Numbered from the stretch's first letter, positions 33,396-41,990 are shown. The stretch: DNA of 64,000 nucleotides from Streptomyces sp. CNQ-509 (GCF_001011035.1 NZ_CP011492.1:4039501-4103500), one strand, 5' to 3'. Translations and numbers: made by a program. Notes: generated by a model from the letters alone, not told the origin.

Positions 33396-34384
33396 GTACG
33401 ACCCGGACGAGCCCGGAAGCGCTGCTGCACATCCGGGACCTGCACGCCGGCTACACGGTCCCCGGCCGCTCCGGCCTCGGCCGCCGCCGCGTCGACGCGG
33501 TCGCGGGCGTCGACCTGACGGTACGGCCGGGGCAGACGGTCTGCATCGTCGGCGAGTCCGGCTGCGGCAAGTCGACGCTGGCCCGCTCGGTGGTGGGCCT
33601 GCTGGAGCCCTTCGCCGGCTCCGTCTCCTTCGCGGGCCTGGACCTGGCGACGGCGGGCCGCCGGGAGCGCCGGCGGGTGGCGCACGACCTGCAGATGGTG
33701 TTCCAGGACCCGTACACGTCGCTTAACCCGCGGATGCGGGTGGCGGAGATCGTCGCGGAGGGCTGGCACATCCACCGGGACGTGGTGGCGCCCGCGGAGC
33801 ACGCGACGGAGGTGGCGCGGCTCCTGACCCAGGTGGGCCTGGACGCCTCGTACGCGACCCGCCGCCTGCACGAACTCTCCGGCGGCCAGTGCCAGCGGGT
33901 GAGCATCGCGCGGGCGCTGGCGCTGCGGCCGAAGCTGATCGTCTGCGACGAGGCGGTCTCGGCGCTGGACGTCTCCGTACGCGCACAGATCCTCAACCTG
34001 CTCGCGGACCTCCAGCGGGAGCTGGGGATCGCGTACCTCTTCATCTCCCACGACCTGGACGTGGTCCGGCACATCGCGGACGAGGTGGCGGTGATGTACC
34101 TGGGCACGATCGTCGAACGCGGCACCGCCGCCCAGGTCTTCGAGTCCCCCCAGCACCCCTACACCCAGGCCCTCCTGAAGGCGGCCCCCTCGGTCCGCGA
34201 CCGCCCGGGCGCCGCGAAGGACCTCCCCCTCACCGGCGAGGTCCCGTCCCCCTCCTCCCCGCCCACGGGCTGCCGCTTCCGCACCCGCTGCCCCCTGGCG
34301 GCGGACATCTGCGAGTCGGAGGCCCCGGAACTGCGCGTACGGGACGGAGGCGACCACCCGGCGGCATGCCACTTCGCGGGGTGA
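33392..34384 (+). CDS. ABC transporter ATPase, DppF/OppF type
   Basis: The 330-residue product has Walker A GESGCGKSTLARSVVG, Q-loop VFQDPYTSLNPRM, signature LSGGQCQRVSIARAL, Walker B LIVCDEAVSALDV, H-loop ISHDLDVV, and the C-terminal CRFRTRCPLA-x(3)-C cluster motif. It completes the importer: one binding protein, two permeases, two ATPases. It is the last gene of the nine-gene operon, with a hairpin at 34414-34440. Confidence 0.93.
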   Translation: MSTTRTSPEALLHIRDLHAGYTVPGRSGLGRRRVDAVAGVDLTVRPGQTVCIVGESGCGKSTLARSVVGLLEPFAGSVSFAGLDLATAGRRERRRVAHDLQMVFQDPYTSLNPRMRVAEIVAEGWHIHRDVVAPAEHATEVARLLTQVGLDASYATRRLHELSGGQCQRVSIARALALRPKLIVCDEAVSALDVSVRAQILNLLADLQRELGIAYLFISHDLDVVRHIADEVAVMYLGTIVERGTAAQVFESPQHPYTQALLKAAPSVRDRPGAAKDLPLTGEVPSPSSPPTGCRFRTRCPLAADICESEAPELRVRDGGDHPAACHFAG

Positions 34385-34413
34385 GGAAGCGGCGGAAACA
34401 GCGCGCTGAAAGC

Positions 34414-34440
34414 CCGCCGGGGGCGGTCACTTCCCGGCGG
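34414..34440. terminator. Bidirectional hairpin between convergent genes
   Basis: CCGCCGGG and CCCGGCGG pair perfectly around an 11-base loop, between the last ABC gene (ending 34384) and the convergent ATPase gene (ending 34443). Confidence 0.55.
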
Positions 34441-34442
34441 CC

Positions 34443-34871
34443 TCACTCCGATGGGGCGGTGGTGGTGTCGACCACCACCGCCCAGACCCTTTTACCGATC
34501 CCGTTGCGCGCGGAGACTCCCCACCGGACCGCCAGCTTCTCGACCATCAGCAGCCCATAGCCGCCGCACTCGTCGGGCACCCGCTTTTCCGGCCACACGT
34601 CGGAGGCGTCGTGTACTTCGATGAGCACCCCGCCGTCCTGCCGCACAAAGCGCGTCAGGATCTCCCGCCCAGGCGGCACACGGGCATGCACCACGGCGTT
34701 GGTCATCAGCTCCGAGACCACCAGCGAAACCGGCTCCTCGATCCCGGTCAGCCCCCACCCTGCCAAAGCCTTTCGCAATTGGGCCCGCGCCAGCCCTACA
34801 CATCGAGGATGCCGACGCCACTGCCACTTCATGACCGAAGTGCTGGCCATTCTGTTCTGATCGGTCGTCAT
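34443..34871 (-). CDS. HATPase-domain anti-sigma-type regulator
   Basis: The 142-residue product is a stand-alone GHKL ATPase fold of the RsbW/SpoIIAB type: the N-box VVSELMTNAVVHA near residue 60, a degenerate G1 box around VHDASDVWPEKR, and GGYGLLMVEKLAVRWG as G2. Streptomyces encodes dozens of these, usually divergent from an HTH gene, as here with the HTH-TPR gene at 35063. They probably act as anti-sigma or anti-regulator kinases. ATG 34871 is chosen; an internal ATG (near 34847) is possible. Confidence 0.88.
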   Translation of the reverse strand: MTTDQNRMASTSVMKWQWRRHPRCVGLARAQLRKALAGWGLTGIEEPVSLVVSELMTNAVVHARVPPGREILTRFVRQDGGVLIEVHDASDVWPEKRVPDECGGYGLLMVEKLAVRWGVSARNGIGKRVWAVVVDTTTAPSE

Positions 34872-35062
34872 ACACGACACCTTGCATCGCCTCAAAACCG
34901 GTGTGCCGTGCTCAGCCAGCACGGCATGTGAATACGGTCCGGCGGCGAGGGCGTCAGCGGGAAGGACGGTGCCGGGGCTGTTGCTTCACCCCGGGCGGAC
35001 GATTCACTCCACTTTCAGTAATCGGACCACTACTGTGTCGCGGGTCCCGGGAGTTGATGCTG

Positions 35063-36337
35063 ATGCCGTTACATCCGAACCAGGCTCTTCAGCAGGCCAT
35101 CGAGAAGAGCGGCTACACCCAGGATGACCTGGCAGAGGCCATCAACGAGGAACACGAGAAGCTGTACGGCTCACCGGGCAGATGCAGCGATCGCCAGGTG
35201 CGCCGCCTGCTGACCGGGGAGGTCGCATGGCCCCGTGACGCCACCAGGCTGCCGCTGGAAGCGGTCCTCGGCCGCCGCGCCGTGGAACTCGGCTTCCGCT
35301 CTCCTCCCCAAGCGGCCCTACGCGGGCGTACTGTGCGAGCACCAGCACCCGTTGACGAGGAACTGCCAGTGCGTCGCCGCAGATTCGTTCTCAGCGCCGG
35401 GACCCTAGTGGCGCTCCCCGTTCTGCCCGAGGCCGGCCGCATCGACATGAGCGACATCGCGCGCATCCGCGGCGCCGAGGCCCGGTTGGTGCAACTGGAC
35501 GACCGCCACGGCAGCGCAGAGCTGGCCGGCGTAGCCGGCCGCTACGTCGCGCACGTCGCGCACACCATGCGGCACTGCAGCTACGGCAGCCGCGTGCAGA
35601 CGGCGCTGCATCAGGCGCTCGGGGAGATGTGCGCTCAGGCCGGCTGGCTCGCCTATGACTCCCAGCAGCACGAACAGGCCCGCCGCCACTGGCGCGGCGC
35701 CCTCCAGTACGCGCGCCTGGCCAAGTCCTCCGACCTGGAGGCGCGTGTCTGGTCTTGCATGTCCCGGCAGGCCGTCGACCTCGGGCATGGCTCCGAGGCT
35801 GTGGCCATCGCCCGCGCGGCGCTGGACGCCACAAGAGGCCGCCGCGAGCCCCGGCTGTCCGCCCTGCTCCACACCCGGGTCGCCCTGGGCCACTCCGTCA
35901 CCGGCCAGCGCGGGCGTTGCGGGCAGTCGCTCCACCGCGCAGAACAGGAACTCGACCGCGCTTCGCCGCAACCGCCGCCGTGGCTGGCCTTCTGCGGACC
36001 CGCGGAGCTGACCGGTCAGGCCGCCCTCTGCCACTACAACCTCGGCGATTTCACCGACGCTCTCCAGGCCGACCGCGAGGCACGGACGCTCATGGGAGTC
36101 GGCGAGTTCCGGCGCAACGCGTTCGCCACGCACGTGAGCCTGGCGCGCAATGCCCTGGCTGCCGGCGAACCCGAGGAGGCGCTGGCGGCCGGGCACCGGG
36201 CCCTCGATCTGCTGCCCGAGGTGCGCAGCCCGCGCTGGACCGCCCATCTGCGGGGGTTCGGCCGATCGCTCGGCCAGAGAGGGTCCTCCCCTGTGACCGC
36301 CGAGTTCTTGGAACGCTACCGGAAGGTTGCAGCATGA
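35063..36337 (+). CDS. HTH and TPR-like regulator with a TTA codon
   Basis: A 424-residue cytosolic protein. Residues 1-75 are an XRE/Cro-like HTH (LQQAIEKSGYTQDDLAEAI, then SDRQVRRLLTGEVAWP). A bridging RRRRFVLSAGTLVALPVLP hydrophobic patch and a 280-residue helical repeat region follow, resembling TPR-containing streptomycete regulators. Codon 3 is TTA (35069-35071), so translation should depend on the bldA tRNA. I prefer ATG 35063 because GGGAG is 9 bases upstream; ATG 35057 is possible and also includes the TTA. The stop overlaps the GNAT gene, and the anti-sigma-type ATPase is divergent. Confidence 0.85.
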   Translation: MPLHPNQALQQAIEKSGYTQDDLAEAINEEHEKLYGSPGRCSDRQVRRLLTGEVAWPRDATRLPLEAVLGRRAVELGFRSPPQAALRGRTVRAPAPVDEELPVRRRRFVLSAGTLVALPVLPEAGRIDMSDIARIRGAEARLVQLDDRHGSAELAGVAGRYVAHVAHTMRHCSYGSRVQTALHQALGEMCAQAGWLAYDSQQHEQARRHWRGALQYARLAKSSDLEARVWSCMSRQAVDLGHGSEAVAIARAALDATRGRREPRLSALLHTRVALGHSVTGQRGRCGQSLHRAEQELDRASPQPPPWLAFCGPAELTGQAALCHYNLGDFTDALQADREARTLMGVGEFRRNAFATHVSLARNALAAGEPEEALAAGHRALDLLPEVRSPRWTAHLRGFGRSLGQRGSSPVTAEFLERYRKVAA

Positions 36338-36876
36338 CCGGCGAAGTGCTCTCCCTGAGCACCTACAACCGTGGCCGACTGCCGGAGATTCGCCACACGC
36401 TGATCGAGGTGTACGCGGAGGTCTACGCCGCCGAGGCGGCCGAGGATCCCTTCTTCTCCGTGGACAGATTCGAACGCCGCCTTGACGGCCACACGTCCAC
36501 CCCCGGCTGGTCGTGCGTCGTAGGCGAGGTCGACGGCGCCGTCGTCGGCTACGCGTACGGCCGACCGGACAGCCCCGAGGAGTGGGACGCGGTGATCGAT
36601 CCGGTCAGCCCCGACGTCCACGACTACGGCCGCCGCGCTGTCTTCGGCCTCTGCGAGATCATGGTGCGTACCCCCTGGCGCGGAACCCAGGTTGCCCGCG
36701 GCATTCACGACGAGCTGATGCACCAGCGCCCGGAAGACCGCGCTTCGCTGACCGTGGAGACCGCCCACCCGCGGGTTCGTTCGCTCTACGAGCGCTGGGG
36801 ATACAAGAAGGTCGGACAGTCGCAGCCGTTCCCGGACTCACCGCGCTACGACGTCATGGTCCTCCAACTGCACTGA
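36334..36876 (+). CDS. GNAT family N-acetyltransferase
   Basis: The 180-residue product has a GNAT fold: the SCVVGEVDGAVVGYAYG strand pair, then FGLCEIMVRTPWRGTQVARGIHDELM with the R/Q-x-x-G-x-A acetyl-CoA loop (RGTQVA), and VETAHPRVRSLYERWGYKKVG at the end. The small-molecule or protein substrate is unknown. ATG 36334 overlaps the stop of the HTH-TPR gene (ATGA), so both are co-translated and would share bldA-linked control. Confidence 0.88.
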   Translation: MTGEVLSLSTYNRGRLPEIRHTLIEVYAEVYAAEAAEDPFFSVDRFERRLDGHTSTPGWSCVVGEVDGAVVGYAYGRPDSPEEWDAVIDPVSPDVHDYGRRAVFGLCEIMVRTPWRGTQVARGIHDELMHQRPEDRASLTVETAHPRVRSLYERWGYKKVGQSQPFPDSPRYDVMVLQLH

Positions 36877-36885
36877 GGCCGGGGT

Positions 36886-37140
36886 GTGCGGGCCCACCTG
36901 GCCGACACCATCGACCGTGCGCGCCGGGAAGCCACCCCGACCATCATCACCCGGCGGGGCAAGGCCGAAGCCGTGATTCTCGACCTGGACGAGTACCAGC
37001 GCCTCAGGAAACGTGAGGAGAGCGTCGAGGACGCCTGGCTCTCGCGGCTGGCCGCAGATTCCCTGGCCGAAGGGCGCGAACCGACCGTCACCCTGGAAGA
37101 CCTCGCCGCTGAGATCCTGGGCGAGGCTCGCCAGGCATGA
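36886..37140 (+). CDS. Phd/YefM-type antitoxin, short N-terminus
   Basis: An 84-residue protein that matches the Phd/YefM DNA-binding dimerisation domain: LADTIDRARREATPTIITRRGKAEAVILDLDEYQRL. The usual first 10-12 residues (a beta strand with a SEAR-type segment) are missing before LADTID, so the start is either the GTG at 36886 in a shortened gene or the true start was lost. The C-terminal 35 residues, which would wrap the toxin, are present. The toxin gene overlaps by ATGA. Confidence 0.78.
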   Translation: MRAHLADTIDRARREATPTIITRRGKAEAVILDLDEYQRLRKREESVEDAWLSRLAADSLAEGREPTVTLEDLAAEILGEARQA

Positions 37141-37424
37141 CCGACGGGGTCTCCAGCACGAAACTCACCCAGGCCGCTCAGCGGCAGATGCGGGCCGTGC
37201 CGCTCCGCGAGGCGCGCAGGATCCTCATTCGCCTCGGGGAGTTCCAGCGCGCCATGGACAAGGGCGACACTTCGGCCTTCGACATCAAGCCGCAGACTGG
37301 TCAAGAGGGCATGTCCCGGCTGCGCGTCGGGGACTACAGAGTGGTGTACACGGTCGACAACGGCGAACTCGTCATCTGGGTCGTCGCCGTCGGCGACCGC
37401 CGCGACGTGTACCGCGCTCTGTAG
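37137..37424 (+). CDS. RelE/ParE-superfamily toxin
   Basis: The 95-residue product contains KLTQAAQRQMRAVPLREARRILIRL, DIKPQTGQEGMSRLRVGDYRVVYTVDNGELVIWVVAVGDRRDVYR. The LRVGDYRVVY strand and the VGDRRDVYR end are the RelE pattern: an mRNA endonuclease, normally acting at the ribosome. It overlaps the antitoxin stop by ATGA. The pair stands alone after the GNAT gene. Confidence 0.88.
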   Translation: MTDGVSSTKLTQAAQRQMRAVPLREARRILIRLGEFQRAMDKGDTSAFDIKPQTGQEGMSRLRVGDYRVVYTVDNGELVIWVVAVGDRRDVYRAL

Positions 37425-37463
37425 ATCAGCGGCGGTGTCTCGCGGGCGGGCCGCGGCCCGGCT

Positions 37464-37660
37464 CAGGCGATCTTGTCGCAGACGTCGGTCAGTTTCTTCG
37501 TGCCCTCCTTCCACGTCATCGTGGGGTAGTCGGACGCGGTGATCTCCAGGGTGTCGACGCCGTCGACCAGGTACTCGCCGCGGCGCAGGTTGCCCTGGCC
37601 GTCCTTGAAGCCGATGAGGACCGGACCCGTGGGGTGGTGGACATGGCCGCCGTCCGGGGC
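37464..37660 (-). pseudogene. C-terminal fragment of an unidentified protein
   Basis: The minus strand reads HHPTGPVLIGFKDGQGNL, then RRGEYLVDGVDTLEITASDYPTMTWKEGTKKLTDVCDKIA to the stop at 37464. Composition and strand/helix pattern look like real protein, but I do not recognise the family. Toward its 5' side it runs into an SARP fragment reading on the opposite strand at about 37634-37660, so its front part is lost. Confidence 0.55.
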
Positions 37661-38130
37661 GTAGCGGACGATCGAGCGGCCGCCCGCGTCGCCGAACGGG
37701 CCCGCGCCGCCGCCGCGCTGCGCGACCCCGCGGAGCGGCTGCGCCATACCGAGAAGGCGCTGGCCCGGTGGCGCGGGGAACTCCTCGACGGGCTCGCGGA
37801 CGGCGAACTCCGCGCCCGGCTCGGCGCGGAGCTGGCCGAACTCCGGCTCGGCGCTCTGGAGCAGCGCGCCGAGGACCGGCTGCACACCGGCCGCGGCGGG
37901 GCGCGCGACGGCGGCGGCTCCCTCGCCGCCGAACTCCGGCCCCTGGCCGCCCGCTACCCCCTGCGTGAACGGCTCGTCGCCTCCCTGATGACCGCCCTCT
38001 ACCGCGCCGGCCGCCAGGCCGAGGCCCTCGACGTCTACCGCACCACCCGCCTCGCCCTCGCCGCCGAACTGGGCGGCGTCGCACCGGGCCCGGCCCTCCG
38101 CGACGTACACGCGAAGGTGCTCAGCGCCGA
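37634..38130 (+). pseudogene. SARP/AfsR-type BTAD domain fragment
   Basis: The plus frame reads VRGVADDRAAARVAERARAA, then KALARWRGELLDGLADGELR, ALEQRAEDRLHTGR, AELRPLAARYPLRERLVASLMTALYRAGRQAEALDVYRTTRLALAAELG and GPALRDVHAKVLSADPSL. This is the bacterial transcriptional activation domain of a Streptomyces antibiotic regulatory protein. The N-terminal OmpR-like DNA-binding domain is missing: the frame begins on the opposite-strand relic at 37634. There is no start codon or ribosome site in place. Confidence 0.75.
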
Positions 38131-38180
38131 CCCCTCGCTCGACGAACCGCCGCTGGCCGCGTACGCCGTCCAGGTCCGGG

Positions 38181-38330
38181 ACGTACGCCTGCCCCTGCAC
38201 ACCAGCGGCCAGCCCGCCCTGGAGTTCTGCAACCTGGGCCGGCTGGGACGGCGCCCGCGCGGCCGGGGCGGAGTGGCTGACGGGCTACCGGGCGCTCGCC
38301 GTGTGGGCGGGGCACCACGTGCGGTGGGGA
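38181..38330 (+). pseudogene. ABATE/CGNR-type regulator fragment, frameshifted
   Basis: RLPLHTSGQPALEFCN, followed in another frame by GWDGARAAGAEWLTGYRALAVWAGHH, is the beginning of an ABATE-domain (DUF1470, CGNR zinc-finger regulator) protein. One or two bases are lost near 38234 and the C-terminal zinc finger is absent. The fragment continues in frame from the SARP relic, so two unrelated genes have been joined here. Confidence 0.6.
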
Positions 38331-38405
38331 GGACGCCGGCACCCCGTGCGCCCCTCGCCCGGCCGACCACCATTGTCGACGAGGCGGCGCACCGCGGTCG
38401 ACCCG

Positions 38406-39857
38406 TCAGCCGTCTCTCCCTCCGGCGGAGCGACGCGGGCGGGCTTCGCCCGTATGCCGGGGAGACAGGCTCGTGGCAGGGAGAACCGCCAGGATGGCGG
38501 AGAGGGCCGCCGTGGCGGCGGCAAGGGGCAGGACTCCCTGCAGGGCGGTGCCGATCGCATCGAAGATGATCATGGCGTTCGCCGCTTGCAGGGCCAGGCC
38601 GGCGCCGGCTGCCGCGATCAGCCAGCGTCCGGCCCCGTGCCGCGTGAGGAACAGCATGCCGATGATGAGCAGGGCCGCCAGAGCGCCGAAGATCGTCACA
38701 TGCGCGGTCCGCTCACCGCTCGTCATCTCGCCGGTGTCGACGGCTTGGGTGGTCGCGAAGGGAATGACCTGGACCAGGACGAGGCAGAGGAACGCAGTCA
38801 CGGCAGTCGCGGTCCTGGCGGCGGACCGCCGGGGAGGGGGCGGCGTCGTGTCCGGGCGGGTACCCGTGCCCGCGGGGCCCGGTTGCCGCCCGGGCGGTTC
38901 GGGTCGCGGGGCCCGGGGACCCGGCCGGGTGCCGGCCTCGGTGAGCGGAGTCGGGCCGGGCGTCGTGAGGATTGCAGTGGACCCGTCCGCCGTGGGTGCG
39001 GACTCCGGTGCGCGGTCGAGTTCCCGGAGCGCCTGGGAGAGACCGGCGGCGTTCGCGCACCGCCCGCCGGGTTCCTTGTGGAGCAGGGTCAGTACGAGGT
39101 CGTCCCATGCGGAGGGGATACCAGCCGACACCGAACTGGGGGCGGGCGGTTCCTGGGTGAGGTGTGCCGTGAGATACCCGACGGTGTCGGGGGCCTGGAA
39201 CGGGAGCCGGCCGGTGATCAGCTCGAAGAGGAGACAGCCGAGGGCGTACAGGTCGCTGTGCGGTTCCGGATGGCCACGCGCCTGTTCGGGCGCCATGTAA
39301 GGGGGTGTGCCCACGATGAAGCCGGTCTGGGTGAGGCGGTCTGCGGTCGCGGAGGGGTCGGCCGCCCGCGCGATGCCGAAATCGAGGACCTTCACGATGC
39401 CGGACGGCATGACGAGGATGTTGGACGGCTTGATGTCCCGGTGCATGACCCCGGCGCTGTGCGCCTCGGCCAGTGCGTCGGATATCTCCGCGCCCCATCG
39501 GGCCGCGTCCTGCAAGGTGACGGCGCCTCTGCGCAGCTTCGCGTCCAGGCCCTCGCCGCGGACCAGCTCCATCACCAGGAAGGGGACCCGTTCGCTTCCC
39601 GAGCCGGTCTCGCCGAGGTCGTGGATGGTGACGATGCCGGGATGCTGCAACCGGGCGGTGATGCGCGCCTCGCGCAGAAACCTGGCGCGTGCCTCATCGC
39701 CGCGGCTCCCGCCACCGGCGAGCAGGGAGATCACCTTGACCGCGACGGGACGGCCCAGAGTTTCGTCCCGTGCTTCCCATACGTGCCCCATTCCGCCTTC
39801 ACCGAGCTGCCGCACCAAGCGGTAACGGCCCCCGAGGACCTGGTCTGGCACCGTCAC
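38406..39857 (-). CDS. Membrane Ser/Thr protein kinase with four C-terminal helices
   Basis: A 483-residue Hanks kinase: glycine loop LGEGGMGHVWEA, VAVKVI lysine, HRDIKPSN, DFGIARAAD, and activation loop ending GTPPYMAPEQA in residues 1-270. A Pro/Thr/Gly-rich linker is followed by four hydrophobic segments (AVTAFLCLVLVQVIPFA, VTIFGALAALLIIGMLFL, WLIAAAGAGLALQAANAMI, VLPLAAATAALSAILAVLPA). No extracellular sensor domain is present. GTG 39857 or GTG 39851 is the start; both follow a GGGGGG ribosome site. Its C-terminus ends over the ABATE/SARP relic region. Confidence 0.9.
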   Translation of the reverse strand: MTVPDQVLGGRYRLVRQLGEGGMGHVWEARDETLGRPVAVKVISLLAGGGSRGDEARARFLREARITARLQHPGIVTIHDLGETGSGSERVPFLVMELVRGEGLDAKLRRGAVTLQDAARWGAEISDALAEAHSAGVMHRDIKPSNILVMPSGIVKVLDFGIARAADPSATADRLTQTGFIVGTPPYMAPEQARGHPEPHSDLYALGCLLFELITGRLPFQAPDTVGYLTAHLTQEPPAPSSVSAGIPSAWDDLVLTLLHKEPGGRCANAAGLSQALRELDRAPESAPTADGSTAILTTPGPTPLTEAGTRPGPRAPRPEPPGRQPGPAGTGTRPDTTPPPPRRSAARTATAVTAFLCLVLVQVIPFATTQAVDTGEMTSGERTAHVTIFGALAALLIIGMLFLTRHGAGRWLIAAAGAGLALQAANAMIIFDAIGTALQGVLPLAAATAALSAILAVLPATSLSPRHTGEARPRRSAGGRDG

Positions 39858-40258
39858 GTTCCCCCCGATTCGCAAGCACCTGTGGCAGCCGCCGGCGTAC
39901 TGCCCGATGGGATCATGACGCGGACGCGAGGGCGTCATGCCCGTTATCCAGGAAACCGAACGGCAGCGGCACGTGCCAAGACGGCCGCGGACCCGGGGTC
40001 GGCGGTGCGCTTCGCCGACGAACCGGCAAAGGAGCTGATCGGCACTGCGCTCCGTCCGCTTCCGGGCGCGATCCGGCGGGTCCGTCCGGTCGAGCAGACC
40101 GCCGGTCGCGGCCCCGGGACTCGTGCATCCGGCCCGCCGGACTTCCCAGGCGTCCAGCCCGGCACGGTATGTTCCCATACGGAGTGGGGTGTCACCGGAA
40201 GCCCGCGGGCCCTCGGCGCCACTTCGGATTGCACCGTCTCACCACCAAGGGATCGGGA
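39858..40258. other. Divergent gene-free region
   Basis: About 400 bases between the divergent kinase and TerD genes. Open frames here show no recognisable domain or plausible ribosome site; promoters of both neighbours must lie inside, but I could not identify them with confidence. Confidence 0.5.
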
Positions 40259-40843
40259 ATGATCACGCTTACGAAGGATGACGAACCGGCGGACCTGGCC
40301 GGGGTTACCCACCTGTCGATAGGGGTCTCCTGGGACCCCACCGTCGGGAGCAGCGGCGGCATCATGGGCAAGCTGCGCCAGACCAAGGGCACCGACCTCG
40401 ACCTGATCGCCATCGCCATGGCGGGATCCGACCCGGTCCGGCTCGCCGGTCTCGACTCGCTGGACCCCATGGGCAACGGCGCGATCGTGCACAGCGGCGA
40501 CAACCAGACCGGCAAGGGCGACGGCGACGACGAGACGGTCACCGTCGAGTTCTCCCGGATCCCGAACCAGATCACGGCCATCGTCTTCGTCGCCGCCGCC
40601 TACAAGAAGGGCAGCAGCTTCCAGAAGGCCCGCAATATCAGCTTCAAGGTGTACGACGCCTCCGGTGGCAGCACCGCGCAGGTCGCCGACATCTGGCCCA
40701 GCCTGCTCACCACCGACAACGGCTGCGCCGTCGCCAAGGCCACCCGATCCGGTGAGACCTGGCGGCTGCAGGTGATCAACGAGACCGGCAAGATCAAGCA
40801 GGGCAACGAGCACTCGCTCATGCGCTTCGCCGCCGGCAAGTAG
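40259..40843 (+). CDS. TerD family stress/tellurium-resistance protein
   Basis: A 194-residue cytosolic protein with the TerD calcium-binding pattern: LSIGVSWDPT, TDLDLIAIAM near residue 45, HSGDNQTGKGDGDDETVTVEFSRIP near 85 (the acidic Ca-binding stretch), and VFVAAAYKKGSSFQKARNISFKVYD. TerD proteins bind Ca(2+) and are linked to tellurite resistance, phage inhibition and development in Streptomyces. It stands alone with a terminator hairpin at 40851-40892. The ATG at 40259 follows GGGA. Confidence 0.93.
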   Translation: MITLTKDDEPADLAGVTHLSIGVSWDPTVGSSGGIMGKLRQTKGTDLDLIAIAMAGSDPVRLAGLDSLDPMGNGAIVHSGDNQTGKGDGDDETVTVEFSRIPNQITAIVFVAAAYKKGSSFQKARNISFKVYDASGGSTAQVADIWPSLLTTDNGCAVAKATRSGETWRLQVINETGKIKQGNEHSLMRFAAGK

Positions 40844-40850
40844 CAACCAG

Positions 40851-40892
40851 GAAGCGTTCGCCCGGGACACCGCCCCCCTGGGCGGACGCTCC
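40851..40892 (+). terminator. Terminator hairpin after the TerD gene
   Basis: GAAGCGTTCGCCCGGG and CCTGGGCGGACGCTCC pair over about 13 of 16 positions around a 10-base loop, 7 bases after the stop region, followed by TTCC. Confidence 0.6.
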
Positions 40893-41024
40893 TTCCCTCC
40901 GCCGCGGGTGTCGCACAGCGCGCGGTCGACGAGTTCGCCCGCGCCCCGCTCCTGCCGGAGCATGCCCTCGTGCGAGTCCCCGGCGCGGCGGACTCCGAGA
41001 CGGCGGACGGCTGCGGGAGCGGGG

Positions 41025-41990
41025 TTACTCCTCCTCGTCCTCGGCCTCGAAGGCGTCGCCGATCTCGTCGACGACCTCCGCGGCGACCATCCCGCCCACG
41101 ACCCCCGCCGCGAGCCCGCCGGCCGCCGCGACGGCGACCGTGCCCATTCCCGGGCCGCGGCGGCCGTGGTCCTCCCCGTGGTGGTGTCCCCCGTGGCCGT
41201 ACGAGCCCGGCGGGGCGCCGCGGTGCTCCGCCAACTGCTTGACCCAGGAGTCCACCAGGGCGGTCCAGTCGGCCTGTGCGACGTCGTGGTGGCTCACCGT
41301 GAAGCGCGCGAGCGCGTCGTGGCCCGCGGAGAACATCCCGCCGCGCTTGTCGGCTTCGAGGACGACCTCCATGCCGCCGGGCGAGGCGAGGAACGTGACC
41401 TCGACCTCCTGCATCGCGTGCGCGAACTGCGGGCCCGGAGCCAGCTCGATCTCCTGGTAGAAGGGGAGCTGCTGGCCGGTGCCGGGGATGTGGCCGAGTT
41501 CGAGGTCGGCGGAGGTGAAGGCGAAGCCGAGTTGTCCGAAAGCCTCCAGGACCGCTTCCTGCACCGGCAGCGGGCGGACCGCCAGCGGGTCCAGGTCGCC
41601 GGCGTCCCTGGCGCCGGCCACGGCCAGTTCCGTACGCACGCCAAGAGGGAGCCCGAGGGACTGGCCGTGCAACTCGGTGATCGGCGTCTCCCACGGCAGG
41701 ACCAGGGAGAACGGCACCTCGTGGGCCTCCTCCTCGCCGAGGCGGAAGGCGCCGCCGACGGGGAAGCGGCCGAAGGACACCGTGCCCTCGTGCTCGCCGT
41801 CGCCGCCTTCGGCCTCGACGCGGGCGACGAGCTCCAGGGTGATCTGCTCGATGTCGGCCGCGGCGCTGCCGCCGCGCAGCAGCACCCGGCCGCCCAGGGT
41901 GCCGCCGGGCAGCACCGCGCCGCCCTCCAGGACCGTGTCCACGCTGGGCGCGCCCACGCCGATCGCGCCGAGCAGTCGCTTGAACACCAT
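41025..41990 (-). CDS. Spo0M family sporulation-control protein
   Basis: The 321-residue product begins MVFKRLLGAIGVGAPSVDTVL and contains GGTLGGRVLLRGGSAAADIEQITLELVARVE, the Spo0M beta-sandwich (arrestin-like) start, and later VEVTFLASPGGMEVVLEADKRGG. In Bacillus, Spo0M affects sporulation and cytoskeleton-linked division; in Streptomyces its role is unknown. The C-terminal 60 residues are distinctive: a His/Gly-rich stretch (GHGGHHHGEDHG) that may bind metal, a small hydrophobic segment and an acidic end (FEAEDEEE). Monocistronic. Confidence 0.9.
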   Translation of the reverse strand: MVFKRLLGAIGVGAPSVDTVLEGGAVLPGGTLGGRVLLRGGSAAADIEQITLELVARVEAEGGDGEHEGTVSFGRFPVGGAFRLGEEEAHEVPFSLVLPWETPITELHGQSLGLPLGVRTELAVAGARDAGDLDPLAVRPLPVQEAVLEAFGQLGFAFTSADLELGHIPGTGQQLPFYQEIELAPGPQFAHAMQEVEVTFLASPGGMEVVLEADKRGGMFSAGHDALARFTVSHHDVAQADWTALVDSWVKQLAEHRGAPPGSYGHGGHHHGEDHGRRGPGMGTVAVAAAGGLAAGVVGGMVAAEVVDEIGDAFEAEDEEE

